Source: Kosakonia radicincitans DSM 16656 (GTDB taxonomy: Bacteria > Pseudomonadota > Gammaproteobacteria > Enterobacterales > Enterobacteriaceae). Taken from it: a DNA stretch of 64,000 nt. The notes beneath the pieces were generated by a model, which did no database searches, was not told where the DNA came from, and saw only the letters and a program-made list of their open reading frames with translations. Each line of letters opens with the position of its first letter. Position 1 is the stretch's first letter. The DNA lies in NCBI RefSeq assembly GCF_000280495.2, contig NZ_CP018016.1, positions 1,798,001-1,862,000 on the forward strand, read 5' to 3'. The position numbers were made by a program, and so were the translations under genes. This document shows, in pieces, positions 59,212 through 64,000 of this stretch.

Positions 59212-62200
59212 TTACGCCTCCTCTTCACGGCGCGGGAAGCGCTGTTTTACGGCCAGCGACAGGCGGTCGAACAGCAGATAAATCACCGGTGTGGTAAACA
59301 GCGTCAGCACCTGGCTGACCAGCAAGCCTCCCACCATGCCGATACCCAGCGGGCGGCGCAGCTCTGCGCCCACGCCAGTGCTGAGCATCAGCGGCAGCGC
59401 ACCGAGCAGGGCCGCCAGCGTGGTCATCAGGATCGGGCGAAAACGCAGCAGGCAGGCCTGGAAAATCGCGTCGCGCGGCGCCATCCCCTCTTCGCGTTCG
59501 GCGGCGAGAGCGAAGTCGATCATCATGATGGCATTTTTCTTGACGATACCAATCAGCAGAATGATGCCGATAATGGCAATCACATCCAGCTCACTGCCGG
59601 AAATCATCAGCGCCAGCAGCGCGCCAACGCCCGCGGTCGGCAACGTCGAGAGAATAGTGACCGGGTGAATAAAACTCTCATATAGCACGCCGAGCACGAT
59701 ATACATTGCCACCACTGCTGCGACGATCAGCCAGACCGTGCTGCCAAGTGCAGACTGGAACGCCAGCGTGCTGCCCTGGAACTGGGTGCGGATATCCGTC
59801 GGGAAATTGAGGGTTTTTTCGCTGTCGGTGATCGCCTGAACCGCATCGCCCAGCGAATAGCCGCTCGCCACGTTAAAAGAGATGGTGGTGGAGGGGAATT
59901 GATCGAGGTGGTTAATACTCAGCGGCGCAAAGCGTTGTTCCACTTTGGCAATCGAGGATAACGGCACTACGCCGCCGCCGCTGCTGGCCAGGCGGATATT
60001 CTCCAGCGCTGCCAGCCCCGGCGTTTGCGTGGTGTCGTGTTCCAGCACCACACGATACTGGTTTGACTGGGTATAGATGGTGGAGATCAGCCGCTGGCCG
60101 AAGGCGTTATACAGCGCGTTATCAACATCCGACATGGTGATACCAAGACGGCTGGCGGTGTTGCGGTCAACGTTGATCCTGGCCACCAGCCCTTTGTCCT
60201 GCCAGTCGCTGCTGACATCAGCAAGTTGCGGCAGCGCTTCCAGTTTAGCGATCAGTTGCGGCACCCAGGTGCTCAGCGCCTCCAGCGAGTTTGCCTGCAA
60301 GGTAAACTGGTACTGGGTGCGGCTGACCGTGGTGTCGATGGTCAGATCCTGCGTCGGTTGCAGATAGAGCGCCACGCCGGGCACTTTTGCCGCCGCCTGT
60401 TGCAGGCGCGCAATCACTGTCTGTACGCGGTCGTCGCGCTCATCCAGCGGCTTAAGGTTGATTTGCAGACGCGCGCTGTTCAGCGACGGGTTGGTACCAT
60501 CGACGCCAACAAACGAGGTCAGGCTTTCAACCGCCGGATCCTGCAGGATAACGTCGGCAACCTGCCGCTGGCGCTGCGCCATGCTGGCAAACGACGCCGA
60601 CTGCGGCGCCTGGAGCGTGCCCTGAATGATGCCGTTGTCCTGTACCGGGAAGAAGCCTTTCGGGATGAAAACCCACAGCGCCACCGACAGCAACAGCGTG
60701 CCTATCGCCACGCTGAGCGTCAGCCACGGGTGGTTGAGCACTTTCGCCAGCAGGTGGCCATACCCGGCAATCACGCGCTCAAAAAAACGCTCCGAGGCGC
60801 GGGAAAAACGGTTCTGCTTGCGCAGGGATTCAGCGCTCAGCATGCGCGCGCACATCATCGGCGTCAGTGTCAGTGAAACGATAGCCGAGATAAGAATGGC
60901 CACCGCCAGCGTGACGGCGAACTCGCGGAACAGGCGCCCGACAATATCGCCCATAAACAGCAGCGGGATCAGCACGGCAATCAGCGAGAAGGTGAGGGAG
61001 ATAATGGTAAAGCCGATCTCGCCTGCGCCTTTCAGCGCCGCCGCCAGCGGTTTTTCCCCTTTTTCGATATAGCGCGAGATGTTCTCAATCACCACAATCG
61101 CGTCATCCACCACAAAGCCGGTGGCGATGGTCAGCGCCATCAGCGTCAGGTTATTGATAGAGAAATCGAGAAACACCATCACCGCAAAGGTGCCGATAAG
61201 CGACAGCGGCACGGCCACGCCAGGGATGATAGTGGCCGGAATATTGCGCAGAAACAGATAGATAATCATCACCACCAGCGCGATAGCCAGCATCAGTTCG
61301 AACTGGGTGTCGCTGACCGAGGCGCGGATGTTGTTGGTGCGATCGGAGAGCACTTTCACCGTGACCGATTTCGGCAGGCTCTCCGTTAACTGCGGCAGCA
61401 GAGTACGAATGCTGTCGGCGGTATCAATAATGTTGGCGCCCGGCTGACGCTGGACGTTCATCACAATAGCCTGTTGCTTATTCGCCCATGCGCCAAGCCA
61501 GCTATTTTCTGCGCCCTGTTCCACGGTTGCCACATCGCCCAGGCGAATGGGCGCACCGTTCTGGTAAGCGACAATCAACTGGCGGTACTCTTCGGCGGAC
61601 TGCATCTGATCGTTGGCCGAGAGCGTGACGGCGCGCGTTGGGCCATCGAGGCTCCCTTTTGCCGAGTTAACGTTGGCATTGTCGATGGCGGTACGAATGG
61701 TTTCGCTGGTCAACCCCAGCGCGGCGATGGCCTGTGCGTTAAGTTTGACGCGCACTGCCGGGCGCTGGCCGCCGGAAAGCGTGACCAGACCAACGCCGGA
61801 AACCTGCGAAATTTTCTGCGCGACGCGCGTTTCGACCATATCTTCCACCTGCGTCATCGGCATGGCGGAAGAGGTGACTGCCAGCGTCATGATCGGCGGA
61901 TCGGCCGGGTTAACTTTGCTGTAAACCGGCGGGTTAGGCAGATCGGAAGGGAGCAAGCTGTTGGCCGCGTTCATTGCCGCCTGCACTTCCTGCTCGGCAA
62001 CATCCAACGGCAGCGTGAGCTGGAACTGCAACGTCACCACCGATGCGCCGCCGGAGCTTTGCGACGACATCTGTTTTAAGCCCGACATCTGGCCAAATTG
62101 CCGTTCGAGCGGCGCGGTTATCGCCGACGTCACCACATCCGGGCTGGCTCCGGGGTAAAGGGTGACTACTTGAATGGTGGGGTAATCCACTTCCGGCAGC

Positions 62201-62334
62201 GCAGAGACGGGAAGAAAACGGTAGCCGATGACCCCGGCAAGCAGAATCGCCACCATCAATAAGGTGGTGGCGACCGGGCGTAAGATAAACAGACGGGAAG
62301 GACCTCCCGTCCGGCCTGGCGGTAGCAACTGCAT
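59212..62334 (-). CDS. mdtB: RND efflux pump inner-membrane subunit MdtB
   Basis: 1040 aa, the length of E. coli MdtB. Begins [17 protein letters not shown], then the RND fold with TM4 motif [19 protein letters not shown]. It is the second subunit of the MdtBC transporter. It overlaps mdtA by one base. Confidence 0.96.
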   Translation of the reverse strand: MQLLPPGRTGGPSRLFILRPVATTLLMVAILLAGVIGYRFLPVSALPEVDYPTIQVVTLYPGASPDVVTSAITAPLERQFGQMSGLKQMSSQSSGGASVVTLQFQLTLPLDVAEQEVQAAMNAANSLLPSDLPNPPVYSKVNPADPPIMTLAVTSSAMPMTQVEDMVETRVAQKISQVSGVGLVTLSGGQRPAVRVKLNAQAIAALGLTSETIRTAIDNANVNSAKGSLDGPTRAVTLSANDQMQSAEEYRQLIVAYQNGAPIRLGDVATVEQGAENSWLGAWANKQQAIVMNVQRQPGANIIDTADSIRTLLPQLTESLPKSVTVKVLSDRTNNIRASVSDTQFELMLAIALVVMIIYLFLRNIPATIIPGVAVPLSLIGTFAVMVFLDFSINNLTLMALTIATGFVVDDAIVVIENISRYIEKGEKPLAAALKGAGEIGFTIISLTFSLIAVLIPLLFMGDIVGRLFREFAVTLAVAILISAIVSLTLTPMMCARMLSAESLRKQNRFSRASERFFERVIAGYGHLLAKVLNHPWLTLSVAIGTLLLSVALWVFIPKGFFPVQDNGIIQGTLQAPQSASFASMAQRQRQVADVILQDPAVESLTSFVGVDGTNPSLNSARLQINLKPLDERDDRVQTVIARLQQAAAKVPGVALYLQPTQDLTIDTTVSRTQYQFTLQANSLEALSTWVPQLIAKLEALPQLADVSSDWQDKGLVARINVDRNTASRLGITMSDVDNALYNAFGQRLISTIYTQSNQYRVVLEHDTTQTPGLAALENIRLASSGGGVVPLSSIAKVEQRFAPLSINHLDQFPSTTISFNVASGYSLGDAVQAITDSEKTLNFPTDIRTQFQGSTLAFQSALGSTVWLIVAAVVAMYIVLGVLYESFIHPVTILSTLPTAGVGALLALMISGSELDVIAIIGIILLIGIVKKNAIMMIDFALAAEREEGMAPRDAIFQACLLRFRPILMTTLAALLGALPLMLSTGVGAELRRPLGIGMVGGLLVSQVLTLFTTPVIYLLFDRLSLAVKQRFPRREEEA

Positions 62335-63566
62335 CAGGAGTGCGCTCCTTTCGCCGGATGCTCACGTTTTGTGGGCATCTGCTGGGCGCTTTGCGCATCC
62401 ACCACTTCCACTTTGGCCCCTTCGGTCAGACGGTCGATACCGTCCGTCACTACGCGATCGCCCGCCGACAGCCCGGCGGCAATCACCACTTTCTGGCTGT
62501 CCTGAATACCCGGCGTAACGATATGTTTGCTGACCTGGTTATTCTCATTCACCACCCAGACAAAGTTGCCTTCATTACCCATTTGCAGCGCAGCGGCAGG
62601 GATCACAACGGCATCTTGTTGCGTGGCGACCAGCATGCGCGCATTGACGAACTGGTTGGGGAACAGCGCGTCGTCCTGGTTATTAAAGCGTGCTTTCAGT
62701 TTGATGGTGCCGGTGGTGGCATCGATCTGGTTATCAAGACTGAGCAGCGAACCGCTGCTCAGTTTCTGTTTGTTCGTGCGATCCCAGGCTTCCACTACCA
62801 GCGGTTGGCCTGCTTTTTGCGCCTGCACCACGGTGGCGATTTCGCTTTCCGGCAGGGTAAAAACGAGGTCAATCGGGTGGGTTTGCGTCAGCACCACAAT
62901 ACCGGTGGTGTCGCTGCTGCTGATTTGGTTACCAATATCCACCTGCTTTAAGCCAACGCGCCCGGAGATGGGTGCCGTGATGCGGCTCCAGTCCAGCTGC
63001 AACTGGGCGCTGGCGACCGAAGCTTCATCGGCTTTGACGGTGCCTTCAGATTCCGTTACCAGCGCCTGCTGGGTATCGAGATCCTGACGGGAGACGAGAC
63101 TGGTTTTCGCCAGTTGCTGATAGCGGGCCAGATCGCGGCGCGCATTCGCCAGCGTGGCTTTATCTTTTGCCAGTTGCCCCTGTGCCTGCGCCAGTGCCAC
63201 TTTAAATTCGCTGGGGTCGATTTCAGCCAGCAGATCGCCGGCCTTAACCTGTTGCCCTTCCTGGAAGTGGAGCGCCATCAGTTGGCCGGAAACACGGCTG
63301 CGGACGGTCACGGTATTGGTTGCCGTAATCGTACCGAGACCTGAGAGATAACGTGGAACGGATTCGCGGGTCGCTGTGGCAGCCTGTACCGGCGGTAACG
63401 CGCCGCCGCGCATGCCGTGGCGACCGCTGCCAGCCTGACGTTGCGTGTGCCCGGTGGCGGAAGAAGAAGTAGCCTCTTGATGGCTAAAGTGGTACCACGC
63501 GGCACCTGCCGCTGCGATAACCACGACCGCAACAAGCGTGCGGCGAAAAGTGAAACTGCGTTTCAT
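62334..63566 (-). CDS. mdtA: RND efflux periplasmic adaptor MdtA
   Basis: 410 aa (E. coli 415). An N-terminal signal anchor (about 9-27) is followed by the lipoyl/barrel-sandwich, alpha-hairpin and beta-barrel domains of membrane-fusion proteins ([22 protein letters not shown], then [29 protein letters not shown], coordinates about 95-170). It links MdtBC to TolC. First gene of the mdtABCD-baeSR operon. Confidence 0.95.
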   Translation of the reverse strand: MKRSFTFRRTLVAVVVIAAAGAAWYHFSHQEATSSSATGHTQRQAGSGRHGMRGGALPPVQAATATRESVPRYLSGLGTITATNTVTVRSRVSGQLMALHFQEGQQVKAGDLLAEIDPSEFKVALAQAQGQLAKDKATLANARRDLARYQQLAKTSLVSRQDLDTQQALVTESEGTVKADEASVASAQLQLDWSRITAPISGRVGLKQVDIGNQISSSDTTGIVVLTQTHPIDLVFTLPESEIATVVQAQKAGQPLVVEAWDRTNKQKLSSGSLLSLDNQIDATTGTIKLKARFNNQDDALFPNQFVNARMLVATQQDAVVIPAAALQMGNEGNFVWVVNENNQVSKHIVTPGIQDSQKVVIAAGLSAGDRVVTDGIDRLTEGAKVEVVDAQSAQQMPTKREHPAKGAHS

Positions 63567-63631
63567 CGTTATATGTATCTCGTCCTGAAAAAACCATGAC
63601 CAAAATAATACTAGTTTAGTGAGGCCTTAAC

Positions 63632-63650
63632 GCAGAAAAATGGAGGAAAT
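63632..63650 (-). promoter_or_regulatory. Candidate BaeR box upstream of mdtA
   Basis: On the minus strand, ATTTCCTCCATTTTTCTGC resembles the left part of the BaeR consensus TTTTTCTCCATDATTGGC (TTxCTCCAT), but the right half is weak. It lies 66-84 bases upstream of mdtA. Confidence 0.45.
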
Positions 63651-63722
63651 ATGAAACACTGTTTAGAAACGTCGAGCGGGGATGGAAATTTGCGTTAGGG
63701 GTAATATGGAGAAGAAAATCAT

Positions 63723-63743
63723 GCCGGATGGCGATCATCCGGC
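63723..63743 (-). terminator. Probable terminator after yegD
   Basis: GCCGGATG (63723-63730) and CATCCGGC (63736-63743) form a stem of REP type. On the minus strand ATGATTTTCTT follows. It separates yegD from mdtA. Confidence 0.6.
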
Positions 63744-63749
63744 AAAATA

Positions 63750-64000
63750 TTAGCGAAACAGAACCTGCGCCCAGCGGGCAAGCCCGGCGGTGACAGAGCC
63801 AAAATCATCGCCGCCCGCAATCGGAATCCCCGGCAGCGTTTCCGCCAGCGCTTTCTTGATGATGGGCGAGCGGGCGCTCCCGCCGGTCAGGTAGATTACT
63901 TCCGGCGTTTCGTTGCTGTTTTCCAGCGCCAACTGCACCTGCTCAATAATGCGCTGTAACGGCTGATTGAGCGCCGCTTCCAGACCCTCCTGGGTGATGG
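63750..64000 (-). CDS. yegD: Hsp70-like chaperone YegD, 3' end only
   Basis: The last 83 codons (first full codon at 63998) of an actin-fold chaperone-like protein. VIYLTGGSARSPIIKKAL is the phosphate-2/adenosine motif of Hsp70, and GGDDFGSVTAGLARWAQVLF resembles the E. coli YegD C-terminus. It lacks the DnaK substrate-binding domain, as YegD does. It is not known to belong to the mdt operon. Confidence 0.88.
   Translation of the reverse strand, partial: ITQEGLEAALNQPLQRIIEQVQLALENSNETPEVIYLTGGSARSPIIKKALAETLPGIPIAGGDDFGSVTAGLARWAQVLFR

Overview
This window comes from a chromosome of the family Enterobacteriaceae. Gene order and protein sequence follow the Escherichia coli K-12 map around pbpG-yehZYXW-mlrA-btsSR-metG-mrp and thiMD-fbaB-yegS-yegQ-baeRS-mdtDCBA. 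The accessory content (a galactan gene set, a type VI effector pair, bglFB) resembles Kosakonia, Enterobacter or Klebsiella relatives more than E. coli. Genus cannot be fixed from the sequence alone.

Layout. 1-3.6 kb: aryl-beta-glucoside operon bglG(partial)-bglF-bglB with its antitermination hairpin. 3.6-5.5 kb: divergent LysR regulator and periplasmic metallo-beta-lactamase-fold hydrolase. 5.6-13.9 kb: yohP, yohF, yohD, yohC, pbpG, a GNAT acetyltransferase, dld and bglX. 14-18.7 kb: osmF-yehYXW (betaine-type ABC importer), small protein yohO and mlrA. 18.9-26 kb: btsSR, yehS, yehR, metG and mrp. 26-28 kb: GNAT, rcnB without its usual partners rcnR and rcnA, and a quinone-oxidoreductase-like enzyme.

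28-39.7 kb is a self-contained beta-1,4-galactan system: ATPase, binding protein, two permeases, periplasmic GH53 endo-galactanase, cytoplasmic GH42 beta-galactosidase, a lone PTS EIIB domain, a LamB-type porin and a LacI-type regulator whose recognition helix matches E. coli LacI. Galactan would be cut outside the inner membrane, pass the porin, be imported by the ABC transporter and be split to galactose inside.

39.7-45.4 kb is the most unusual stretch: a two-gene radical-SAM/SPASM plus FkbM-type methyltransferase operon, a chemoreceptor behind a near-consensus sigma-28 promoter, and a small inserted segment holding a DUF2778 (Tlde1-like) type VI effector with a probable immunity protein. 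That segment lies between a degenerate and an intact copy of the thiM TPP-riboswitch leader.

45.4-64 kb returns to the core order: thiMD, fbaB, yegS, the sRNA gene cyaR, yegQ (trhP), a TPR protein, an XRE-type regulator, the baeSR-mdtABCD envelope-stress and efflux operon (BaeS carrying a long low-complexity periplasmic insert), and the 3' end of yegD.
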